Source: Chlorobiota bacterium
Lineage (GTDB): Bacteria; Bacteroidota; Bacteroidia; Bacteroidales; F082
DNA: 15,112 nt
Reading direction: 5' to 3'
NCBI GenBank assembly: GCA_030619415.1
Contig: JAUXBM010000010.1
Span: 1-15,112 of the forward strand
The notes beneath the pieces were generated by a model that worked only from the letters and a program-made list of their open reading frames with translations, made no database searches and was not told the DNA's origin. Shown piece after piece: positions 7,091 through 13,089 of the stretch. The position numbers and the translations under genes are program-made. Positions within the stretch are counted from its first letter, which is position 1. Each line of letters starts with the position of its first letter.

Positions 7091-7690
7091 ATGAAAAGTA
7101 TTATCCCTTTTTTATTTACACTGTTGATATTCACGGTTTCTTGTGAAAATAATGCTGATAAAGCCAAAACTTCCACAGTTATTGAAGAAATAACAGATGA
7201 AGGAGTTGTTACAGTTGATTTGAGTGATTTTAATGAAAAGGCAGAAAACCTCGTCGGAAAGCAGGTCGTTTTAACAGGAATGATTGACCATGTTTGTAAA
7301 CACGGTGGTCAGAAAATGTTTCTTGTTAACGAAAATGCTGATGCCCGTGTAAAAGTTGTAACAGGCGAAAACATGGCTGCTTTCAATACCGAGCTGGAGG
7401 GCGAAACAGTACGGATTGTTGGCGTTGTTGATGAACTTCGAATTGATGAGGAATACCTTCGCGAATGGGAAGAAGAAGTGCTTGCCGGACTTGGTCATGA
7501 GGAAGGCGAAAAAGCAGAGAAAGTGCATATGGGTGATGGCGAAGGTGAAGGAGAGCATCACGAAAGTGAAGAAAATGCCGACCTGAAAAAAATCAACAAT
7601 TTTCGTACAAAAATTGCCGAATCAGAAAAAGATTATGTTTCTTTTTTCTCGGTAGTCTGTGTTGATTATGATGTTGAAGAAGGCGTTTAA
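7091..7690 (+). CDS. Lipoprotein with OB-fold-like domain and acidic/histidine-rich tail, function unknown
   Basis: The protein has 199 residues. A lipoprotein signal (MKSIIPFLFTLLIFTVSC, Cys18) predicts a lipid-anchored envelope protein; the -3 residue is Thr rather than the preferred Leu, a minor deviation. Residues about 40-120 have the beta pattern of a small OB-fold (VGKQVVLTGMIDHVCKHGGQKMFLV ... VKVVTG ... GETVRIVGVVDE), with a Cys-Lys-His-Gly-Gly motif near residue 70 that could bind a metal or cofactor. A low-complexity stretch follows (GDGEGEGEHHESEE, near 150), rich in Glu, Gly and His. The C-terminus holds a second cysteine (SVVCVDY). The next gene starts 24 bases on and is probably co-transcribed. 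A role in metal or redox handling is a guess from the motif and neighbours, not from homology I can name. Confidence 0.75.
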   Translation: MKSIIPFLFTLLIFTVSCENNADKAKTSTVIEEITDEGVVTVDLSDFNEKAENLVGKQVVLTGMIDHVCKHGGQKMFLVNENADARVKVVTGENMAAFNTELEGETVRIVGVVDELRIDEEYLREWEEEVLAGLGHEEGEKAEKVHMGDGEGEGEHHESEENADLKKINNFRTKIAESEKDYVSFFSVVCVDYDVEEGV

Positions 7691-7714
7691 ATTCCAAAAT
7701 TATTTTCTGAGCAG

Positions 7715-8269
7715 ATGGCATTGAAGTGGAGGAAATGGAACAAGGCAGTCCATCGCGATTTTGGTTACCTGTTTTTGGGTATGACCATCATTTATGCCTT
7801 ATCGGGGATTGCTATCAACCACATGAAAGATTGGAACCCCAACTACAAAATTACAACTGAGGAAATTAAAATTTCACCATTGCATGAACGACCTGATAAA
7901 GATGCAATTCTGATTATTTTAGAGCAATTTAATGAACGGGAAAACTATAAAAATCATTATTTTCCAAACAAAGGAATTTTAAAAGTTTTTCTGGATGATG
8001 GGACAGCATACATTAACCTGGAAACAGGCGAAGGTTTGATCGAATTAACAAAACGACGCAAAGTTTTCAGGGAAGTGAATTACCTTCACTACAATCCAAT
8101 TAAATATTGGACCTGGTTTTCGGATATTTTTTGTGGGGCGCTGATTATTTTAGGAATTTCGGGGATTCTAATTCCGCGCGGATCCCGGGGAATTACTAAA
8201 CGGGGCGCCTGGCTGACCATTTTGGGATTTGTAATTCCATTTATTTATTTGATCATTTATTTTTATTAA
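7715..8269 (+). CDS. PepSY-associated transmembrane protein
   Basis: The protein has 184 residues. Three membrane segments are visible: residues about 16-36 (DFGYLFLGMTIIYALSGIAI), 135-154 (FSDIFCGALIILGISGILI) and 165-184 (AWLTILGFVIPFIYLIIYF). The 40-120 region between the first two is the extracytoplasmic part. The pattern AVHRDFGYLF, INHMKDWNPNY and YLHYNPIKYWTWFSD is that of the PepSY_TM-like family frequent in Bacteroidota. Histidines 13, 36 and 125 sit at membrane boundaries, positions that in related PepSY_TM proteins could bind heme; this is an inference. Many family members sit near iron or heme uptake genes, but here none is adjacent apart from hemW, which is on the other strand. 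It starts 24 bases after the OB-fold lipoprotein and ends 3 bases before a microprotein, suggesting an operon. Confidence 0.82.
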   Translation: MALKWRKWNKAVHRDFGYLFLGMTIIYALSGIAINHMKDWNPNYKITTEEIKISPLHERPDKDAILIILEQFNERENYKNHYFPNKGILKVFLDDGTAYINLETGEGLIELTKRRKVFREVNYLHYNPIKYWTWFSDIFCGALIILGISGILIPRGSRGITKRGAWLTILGFVIPFIYLIIYFY

Positions 8270-8272
8270 GAA

Positions 8273-8446
8273 ATGACGGAGTACATAGTCATAGCTGTTT
8301 TTATTTTGTGGTACATATTTTCCCTGGTAGTTTCTGAATATATTGGGAAAAAGAAAAAAATTGGTGTGGAATGGTCCTTCTTTATTTGCATGATATTCAG
8401 TCCGGTTGTTGGATTTTTCGTAACAAAATACAGTCCTTCTAACTAA
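8273..8446 (+). CDS. 57-residue membrane microprotein
   Basis: An ATG three bases after the stop of the PepSY-type gene opens a frame of 57 codons ending with TAA at 8444-8446. The product starts MTEYIVIAVFILWYIFSLVV and has two hydrophobic helices (residues about 4-20 and 35-51) joined by a basic loop containing GKKKKIG and EWSFF. The second helix holds the SPVVG motif, which resembles the FF-x-SP-x-x-G pattern seen in many small Bacteroidota membrane proteins of unknown role. The tight spacing, sensible amino acid composition and topology argue that it is real. With the positive-inside rule the basic loop would be cytoplasmic. It may be an accessory subunit of the preceding membrane protein; this is an inference. 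Confidence 0.68.
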   Translation: MTEYIVIAVFILWYIFSLVVSEYIGKKKKIGVEWSFFICMIFSPVVGFFVTKYSPSN

Positions 8447-8472
8447 AACCTTGTAAGGGTTCCTAACGGAAC
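8447..8472. terminator. Possible weak terminator between convergent microprotein and hemW genes
   Basis: The gap and the last hemW codons hold GTTCC-TAAC-GGAAC (8459-8472), a perfect 5-base stem that includes the hemW stop codon, next to CCTT-GT-AAGG (8450-8459). On the minus strand the second small stem is followed by TTTTAG. Both stems are short, so activity is uncertain. Confidence 0.3.
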
Positions 8473-9590
8473 AGTGCCGCCGCAATCCCGTCTGCGAACA
8501 ACTTTCCTTTGTTTGTCAAAAAAAAGCGACCATCGGTTTGAAATACTTTTTTCTCTTCCACGAATGTATTGATCGAGTCTAAAAAACCGACAACAAAAAC
8601 ATCACCGAATACATTTTTAATGTGTGCCGAATCGCATCCCCACGATGTTCGCAACGAAGTCATTACATACTCGTTATAAAGTTGATCGGTACTCAACACC
8701 TCTTTTTCAGCAGTAAGTTTTTCAAGCTTTTCAGTTTCAATGTATTGTTTCATATTTGAAACATTCCATTGCCTGGAACTTCCATTAAAAGAATGAGCCG
8801 AGGGGCCAATTCCAACATAATGACCACCTAACCAATACAGACTGTTGTGTTTGGAGTAGAACCCCTTTTTGGCAAAATTGGAAATTTCATAATGGATATA
8901 TCCTTTTCGATTTGTTTCTTCGATCAATATTTCAAAATGGCGAATACTCTGTTCATCGTCAATACCCTGGATTTTTCCTTTTTTAATGAGTACATTGAGC
9001 GCTGTTTTTGGTTCTACAGTTAGGGAATAAGATGACAAGTGAGGTAAATCAAATGAAAAGAACCGCATTAAGTTTTGCCTCCATTTTTCATCTGTGAGCG
9101 TTGGGATACCATAAATGAGATCGATGGTCAGGTTTTGAAAACCGTGTTGCAAAGCCAGTTCAATCGAACTGATTGCCTGATCAGCACTGTGAACCCGGTT
9201 CAGGTATTTAAGATCATCATTAAAAAAACTTTGAATACCAATGCTAAAACGATTCACAGCCGTTTCATTTTTCAGCGACTTTAGTTTTTCCTCATTAAGA
9301 TCGTCAGGGTTGGCTTCGAGCGTGATTTCCACATCGTTCGCAACATTAAAAGTTTCTCTTGTTTTCTGAAGAATGTCATTGATTTCATTTGTGGTAAGCA
9401 TTGATGGGGTTCCGCCACCAAAATAAATGGTTTGAACCAATGCGTTATGGAGGTAGTTTTTGCGATGCTCAATTTCTTTTAGCAGGGCTGCAATAAAAAC
9501 ATCGCGATAACGCAAAGACGCCACCGAATAAAAATTACAATAGTGGCATTTTTGTTTACAAAATGGTATATGAAAATAGATGCCGGCCAT
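8463..9590 (-). CDS. hemW: HemW-type radical SAM heme chaperone (formerly oxygen-independent coproporphyrinogen oxidase-like)
   Basis: The protein has 375 residues, the usual HemW length; true HemN is longer. The N-terminus MAGIYFHIPFCKQKCHYCNF holds the radical SAM CxxxCxxC motif (Cys11, 15, 18), written CxYCNF as in HemW. Further motifs are YFGGGTPSML (about 57-65), EITLEANPDDL, VNRFSIGIQSF, DLIYGIPT and, toward the end, HYEISNFAKKG and WLGGHYVGIGPSAHSF, followed by a HemW-type C-terminal domain. HemW binds heme and delivers it to heme proteins of the respiratory chain in the cytoplasm or at the inner membrane face. The ATG at 9590 places HIPFC at the expected distance. The 213-residue unknown gene ends 44 bases upstream on the same strand, so both may be read from its promoter. 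The name HemN in automatic annotation would be misleading. Confidence 0.93.
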   Translation of the reverse strand: MAGIYFHIPFCKQKCHYCNFYSVASLRYRDVFIAALLKEIEHRKNYLHNALVQTIYFGGGTPSMLTTNEINDILQKTRETFNVANDVEITLEANPDDLNEEKLKSLKNETAVNRFSIGIQSFFNDDLKYLNRVHSADQAISSIELALQHGFQNLTIDLIYGIPTLTDEKWRQNLMRFFSFDLPHLSSYSLTVEPKTALNVLIKKGKIQGIDDEQSIRHFEILIEETNRKGYIHYEISNFAKKGFYSKHNSLYWLGGHYVGIGPSAHSFNGSSRQWNVSNMKQYIETEKLEKLTAEKEVLSTDQLYNEYVMTSLRTSWGCDSAHIKNVFGDVFVVGFLDSINTFVEEKKVFQTDGRFFLTNKGKLFADGIAAALFR

Positions 9591-9634
9591 AAATCATTAG
9601 AAACCTTAAGCCGGTAAAGTTAGCGGATAATCGA

Positions 9635-10276
9635 TTAAATATATTTATCGAGTGTTTCTTTGAATCCGCTATGGTTTTTTGCCGGTTCCATTCGGCCAAC
9701 ATGTTTTTTGGCAAGCTGTTGTGTTGTTGTATTTTCAGCAAGATAGTTAATGTGAAAGTAAACATCGTCAACAGTAGTTATAACATTATTTAAACGATCT
9801 CCAATTTTAATAATCAGTGTTTTAATATGTTCTTCAGGTGGAATACCAAGGTATTTGAACCTGATTTGGCCAATAACTTTGTTTTTATCCCCGGGAGATA
9901 GAATCCCTAAAGAAGATATTTTATTACTGGCAAAGAAAAACTGGTCATTGATAAAATGATACTGAATCAGAAATTTATAATAATCTGCACTGTCTTTATA
10001 AAAAAGTATTTTGTGCTTATCAATACGATCCGAATTATCAAGAACGTATGAAGGATCCCCAATCTCTTTTTTAAGCAAGGCGATAGTAATTTTACTCAAC
10101 TCCATTCCATTAAAAGATATCCCGGTATTGGTATTTATTTCTTCAATATCAGGTAATGGATTAAGGATTTTTTTTATATCGGTCAATGATTGAATGAGAT
10201 TTTCACGGGTAAAATACGTCGATTTTTTCGATGTTCCCGTGATGTTTTTCTTGAAGCGTTTGGAAAATATTGACAT
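9635..10276 (-). CDS. Uncharacterised 213-residue protein
   Basis: I do not recognise this family. The frame can be extended to a TTG at 10315, but the promoter found at 10313-10342 would start transcription near 10306, so the ATG at 10276 (MSIFSKRFKK) is the likely start. The protein begins with a basic stretch and has no signal peptide or membrane helix, so it is probably cytoplasmic. It mixes helical and beta-like segments (DIKKILNPLPDIEEI; ADYYKFLIQYHFINDQFFF; HIKTLIIKIGDRLNNVITTVDDVYFHINYL) and contains no obvious catalytic motif or cysteine cluster. Lys, Ile, Asn and Phe are abundant, giving a composition a little more AT-driven than its neighbours. It sits between the histidine kinase and hemW, co-directional with both. 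Confidence 0.7.
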   Translation of the reverse strand: MSIFSKRFKKNITGTSKKSTYFTRENLIQSLTDIKKILNPLPDIEEINTNTGISFNGMELSKITIALLKKEIGDPSYVLDNSDRIDKHKILFYKDSADYYKFLIQYHFINDQFFFASNKISSLGILSPGDKNKVIGQIRFKYLGIPPEEHIKTLIIKIGDRLNNVITTVDDVYFHINYLAENTTTQQLAKKHVGRMEPAKNHSGFKETLDKYI

Positions 10277-10312
10277 TGATCTTTTTATAAATATTGTTCG
10301 ATTTAAAGAAAA

Positions 10313-10342
10313 CAAAATTAGGTGGTTTTGTTTTCATTCCAA
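10313..10342 (-). promoter_or_regulatory. Bacteroidota-type promoter for the 213-residue unknown gene
   Basis: On the minus strand TTG (plus positions 10340-10342) and TAATTTTG (10313-10320) are separated by exactly 19 bases, matching the TTG-N19-21-TAnnTTTG pattern. It lies between the stop of the histidine kinase gene (10358) and the ATG at 10276. It shows the gene can be transcribed independently of the kinase and argues against the upstream TTG start. Confidence 0.6.
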
Positions 10343-10357
10343 AATCATTTTTTTATT

Positions 10358-11875
10358 TCATTTACTGTTCTTTCTCATGATGATCCTGAACGTACTGCCT
10401 TTTCCAGAAGCTGAAGATTTCACAAAAATCTTACCGTGGTGGTAATCGCGGATAATTCGTTTGGATAATGACAGTCCCAGACCCCAACCACGTTTTTTTG
10501 TGGTGTAACCTGGGTTGAAAATAGCTTTTTGTTCGGTGATCGATATGCCTTTCCCGGTATCAATAATATCAATGGTTACATACTTTGTATCTTCTTTTAT
10601 CATAAGTGTAATTGTGCCTGTCCCTTCCATGGCGTCGATGGCATTTTTACAAAGATTTTCAATCACCCAACTAAACAGTGCGGCATTTACGGGGATAAAC
10701 AATTCTTTCGTTTTTGGAATTTCTAAATTGTAAACTACCTTTTTCGGCGACCTGGGTTTGATATATTCAACACTGTCGTAAATAATACGAACAACATCAT
10801 TTTTGACCAGCATAGGCGTTGATCCTATTTTTGAAAACCTTTCGGTGATGATCTCCAGGCGGTTAATGTCTTTCTCTATTTCCTCTGCTGCCTGATGAGC
10901 AGTGCCCTTGCCCATCTTTAACAATTCCATCCATGCCATGATTGAAGACAATGGCGTACCTATTTGGTGCGCTGTTTCTTTGGCCATTCCGGCCCAAACC
11001 CTGTTTTGTTCTGCCCGTCTTGCATAACTAAAGAGCAAATAAGCGATTAATAAAAATACCGCGATAATCAATATTTGCGCCAGGGGAAAAAACTTCATAA
11101 TGGTTAGTAATTCTGAATCCTGGTAGAAAATGTAACTTGTTCCCTGGTCGCGAAATGTTACTTTAATAGGCTGGTTCTCATCTTCCATCTCTTCCAGTTT
11201 CCTCTGTACGTATGCCGGGTCACTCATCCTGACATCGTTTAAGTTACCAAACTGAATGACGGTTCTTTTTGAACTGTCGGTAATTATTACAGGAACACTT
11301 GACGAGTTCAGCGCAACCTCTTCCATAAAAGAAGAAATGTAATCGTTCAATACTTCTTTTAATTCTGTGAAAAAGCGTGAATTTTTGTAGTACAAATAAT
11401 TGAATCGCGGCGGGGCATAATGCACCTTGATGGGCTCATAAACCGAAAATTCTTCCATTAGCTTACCGTCAAGAAATGACATGCTGTCTATTGGAAAATC
11501 AATATTTTTTGCACTCAATATTTTACCTTCCGAATCGGTATGAATGACTGGAATGGTATTGTTGTTTGAAATAATATCAAGATAAAAAGTAAGGTCGTCG
11601 CTGGAATTATTGCTGAGTATCTGGTTGTACACTTCTGCCAACAATTCTACCCGTTTCCGTTCTTCTTCCTGCAACTGATTGAAAAAGAACTCTGTGTATT
11701 TTACCAGCCGCGCCTTTCTGTGCACTGCCTTTGCCCATAGGCTTACATTTTTTCGTTCTTCTTTGGCAAAAGTAGTAACCAACAGGTTGGTATAAAATAT
11801 TGATGCGCCAATGATTATGACAGCAAGAATCATAAGCAGTATCTTCCAGCGTTTTTTCTGAGTATAAAGGTCCAC
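10358..11875 (-). CDS. Orphan membrane sensor histidine kinase with duplicated sensor module
   Basis: The protein has 505 residues. Two membrane helices (about 11-33 and 262-284) enclose a large extracytoplasmic domain. The kinase core follows: H-box MAKETAHQIGTPLSS with phospho-acceptor His303 (Gln instead of the usual Glu after His, normal for this Bacteroidota family), N-box ENLCKNAIDA (406-415), G1 DTGKGI (439-444), F-box FNPGYTTK and G2 RGWGLGLSL. The sensor region contains two similar blocks: IPVIHTDSEGKIL ... EPIKVHY ... YLYYKNSRFFTEL (about 105-172) and VPVIITDSSKRTV ... QPIKVTF ... YIFYQDSELLTIM (about 194-260). The start is a GTG at 11873-11875; no in-frame ATG lies between an upstream TGA and helix 1. 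No response regulator is in the window, so its partner is unknown. Confidence 0.92.
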   Translation of the reverse strand: MDLYTQKKRWKILLMILAVIIIGASIFYTNLLVTTFAKEERKNVSLWAKAVHRKARLVKYTEFFFNQLQEEERKRVELLAEVYNQILSNNSSDDLTFYLDIISNNNTIPVIHTDSEGKILSAKNIDFPIDSMSFLDGKLMEEFSVYEPIKVHYAPPRFNYLYYKNSRFFTELKEVLNDYISSFMEEVALNSSSVPVIITDSSKRTVIQFGNLNDVRMSDPAYVQRKLEEMEDENQPIKVTFRDQGTSYIFYQDSELLTIMKFFPLAQILIIAVFLLIAYLLFSYARRAEQNRVWAGMAKETAHQIGTPLSSIMAWMELLKMGKGTAHQAAEEIEKDINRLEIITERFSKIGSTPMLVKNDVVRIIYDSVEYIKPRSPKKVVYNLEIPKTKELFIPVNAALFSWVIENLCKNAIDAMEGTGTITLMIKEDTKYVTIDIIDTGKGISITEQKAIFNPGYTTKKRGWGLGLSLSKRIIRDYHHGKIFVKSSASGKGSTFRIIMRKNSK

Positions 11876-11894
11876 TTTATAAGTAATTGATTTT

Positions 11895-11902
11895 CAAAAA
11901 TA
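11895..11902 (-). promoter_or_regulatory. Weak candidate -7 element for the histidine kinase gene
   Basis: TATTTTTG on the minus strand fits TAnnTTTG and ends 20 bases before the GTG start. No TTG lies at 19-21 bases upstream, so only half of the promoter is present. Confidence 0.3.
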
Positions 11903-11925
11903 ATAACAAAAAGGTGACCGAATTA

Positions 11926-11938
11926 TTGTCTGAGACAA
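11926..11938. repeat. Perfect inverted repeat TTGTCT-G-AGACAA
   Basis: Six-base arms around one central base form an operator-like site about 50 bases upstream of the histidine kinase start and 250 bases upstream of the ABC ATPase. Its symmetry and size suit a dimeric DNA-binding protein; no regulator gene is in the window. The 314-base divergent region 11876-12189 that contains it holds no gene I can see. Confidence 0.4.
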
Positions 11939-12017
11939 ATAGCTCAAATCCAGACACAATAAAAGCCTTTTTCTGTCACATTTTTCAAATAGCCGGAACA
12001 AATTAATATTGACACTA

Positions 12018-12029
12018 TTAATCGATTAA
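12018..12029. repeat. Perfect 12-base palindrome TTAATCGATTAA
   Basis: This exact palindrome lies in the middle of the kinase/exporter divergent region. It may be a binding site or a chance AT-rich palindrome. Confidence 0.3.
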
Positions 12030-12074
12030 CTGCAGATGAACGAATTCGCACACTCATTGCTAAATTGTCGAACA

Positions 12075-12102
12075 CTTTAAGAAAAAGAATAATTTCTTAA
12101 AG
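12075..12102. repeat. Inverted repeat with 10-base arms upstream of the ABC exporter operon
   Basis: CTTTAAGAAA (12075-12084) pairs perfectly with TTTCTTAAAG (12093-12102) across an 8-base loop, about 90 bases before the ATPase start. It may form an RNA hairpin in the leader, act as a regulator binding site, or end a short transcript; no recognisable promoter was found nearby to decide. Confidence 0.45.
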
Positions 12103-12189
12103 GCTAATTTTCAGTTTATTATATAAAATGGCATAATTACTGATCATGCTAATTCGTTTGATAAGAGCCAGTAAACAACAGCAACCATT

Positions 12190-12903
12190 ATGATTCAATT
12201 AAATGATATCAATAAAACTTACTATACAGGCAAAACCAGCCTTCACGTTCTAAAAGGTGTAAATCTAAATGTTGAAAAGGGAGAGCTTGTTTCAATTATG
12301 GGTTCTTCCGGCTCAGGTAAATCAACCATGCTCAATATCATCGGTATGCTTGATAATTTTGACAAGGGCGAATTTCACCTCAACGGACAAAAGATTGAAA
12401 AACTGAGCGAAAAAAAGGCTGCTTTTTACCGGAACAAATTTATCGGGTTTGTTTTTCAGTCCTTCAACCTCATCTCTTTTAAAAATGCAATGGAAAATGT
12501 TGCATTGCCATTGTATTATCAAAAAGTCAGTCGCAAAAAACGCAATACAAAGGCCATGGAATACCTCGACAGGATGGGACTGAAAGAATGGGCTACACAT
12601 TATCCCAATGAATTATCGGGCGGACAGAAACAACGTTTGGCCATTGCCAGGGCACTGATATCCGAACCCAAAGTTATATTGGCAGATGAGCCAACCGGGG
12701 CACTCGATTCATCAACATCAATGGAGGTAATGGACCTGTTTAATGAGATCAACCAAATGGGAATTACCATTTTAATTGTTACCCACGAACGTGATATTGC
12801 TGCCAAAACAGACCGGATTATTCATTTGAAGGATGGCCTGATCGACCACATTATTTCAAACGGGGAACGGAAAAAATGGCTTGCCGAACAAGTGATGGCG
12901 TAA
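12190..12903 (+). CDS. MacB/LolD-type ABC transporter ATP-binding protein
   Basis: This 237-residue ATPase carries all motifs of an active ABC subunit: Walker A GSSGSGKST (38-46), Q-loop Gln90 in FVFQSFNLI, signature LSGGQKQ (142-148), Walker B VILADEPTG (162-170) followed by the D-loop ALDS, and the H-loop His199 in VTHERD. The sequence type (MLDNFDKGEFHLNG; AFYRNKFIGFVFQSFNLI) is that of the MacB/LolD/FtsE group, which pair with permeases of the FtsX/MacB_PCD type, as found next here. Such ATPases drive mechanotransmission to periplasmic partners rather than direct membrane passage. It starts an operon that continues with two permeases; no HlyD/MacA-like adaptor is upstream in the window. 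The substrate is unknown; peptides, lipids, lipoproteins or antibiotics are all possible. Confidence 0.94.
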   Translation: MIQLNDINKTYYTGKTSLHVLKGVNLNVEKGELVSIMGSSGSGKSTMLNIIGMLDNFDKGEFHLNGQKIEKLSEKKAAFYRNKFIGFVFQSFNLISFKNAMENVALPLYYQKVSRKKRNTKAMEYLDRMGLKEWATHYPNELSGGQKQRLAIARALISEPKVILADEPTGALDSSTSMEVMDLFNEINQMGITILIVTHERDIAAKTDRIIHLKDGLIDHIISNGERKKWLAEQVMA

Positions 12904-12911
12904 TGGATATT

Positions 12912-12939
12912 AGTCATTGGTCATTAGTCACTGGTCATT
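12912..12939 (+). repeat. Tandem heptamer array (A/G)GTCA(T/C)T x4
   Basis: Four heptamers follow each other: AGTCATT, GGTCATT, AGTCACT, GGTCATT, equally read as two 14-base units differing by one base. A degenerate unit follows (AGACTATTAG). The array starts 8 bases after the ATPase stop, in a non-coding gap of 186 bases inside the ABC operon. Confidence 0.85.
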
Positions 12940-12955
12940 AGACTATTAGTTGATT

Positions 12956-12989
12956 GAAAATGAAAAATAGAAATTGGGAAAATGAAAAA
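12956..12989 (+). repeat. Direct repeat GAAAATGAAAAA x2
   Basis: The 12-mer occurs at 12956-12967 and at 12978-12989, 22 bases apart, between the two heptamer arrays. It is of low complexity, so independent origin is possible. Confidence 0.5.
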
Positions 12990-13000
12990 CACATCCACCT

Positions 13001-13021
13001 GACTCGAGACTCAAGACTCAA
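13001..13021 (+). repeat. Tandem heptamer array GACTC(A/G)A x3
   Basis: GACTCGA, GACTCAA and GACTCAA follow without gaps. The period is again seven bases, as in the array 60 bases upstream, but the unit is different. The array lies about 70 bases before the first permease gene. Confidence 0.8.
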
Positions 13022-13089
13022 AACCGGTTATAAGAAAGAACGAAGTATAAAATTTAAAAACTGAACTAAAGCAAAAAACGATAATACTA

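Noticed and set aside
6607..7176. 189-codon minus-strand frame opposite the end of the MORN-repeat gene
   Set aside because: It is antisense to a clear repeat protein and to the next signal peptide; repetitive coding DNA readily yields open antisense frames.
9632..9650. Near-palindrome CGATTAAATATATTTATCG over the stop of the 213-residue gene
   Set aside because: Arms are almost all A/T with a one-base offset, and no T-run follows on the minus strand; too weak for a terminator call.
12009..12037. TTGACA at 12009-12014, resembling a classical -35 box before the ABC operon
   Set aside because: No matching -10 element at 16-18 bases, and Bacteroidota do not use this promoter type.
12904..13089. 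The heptamer arrays as a CRISPR array
   Set aside because: Units are seven bases in direct tandem without unique spacers, and no cas gene is present.
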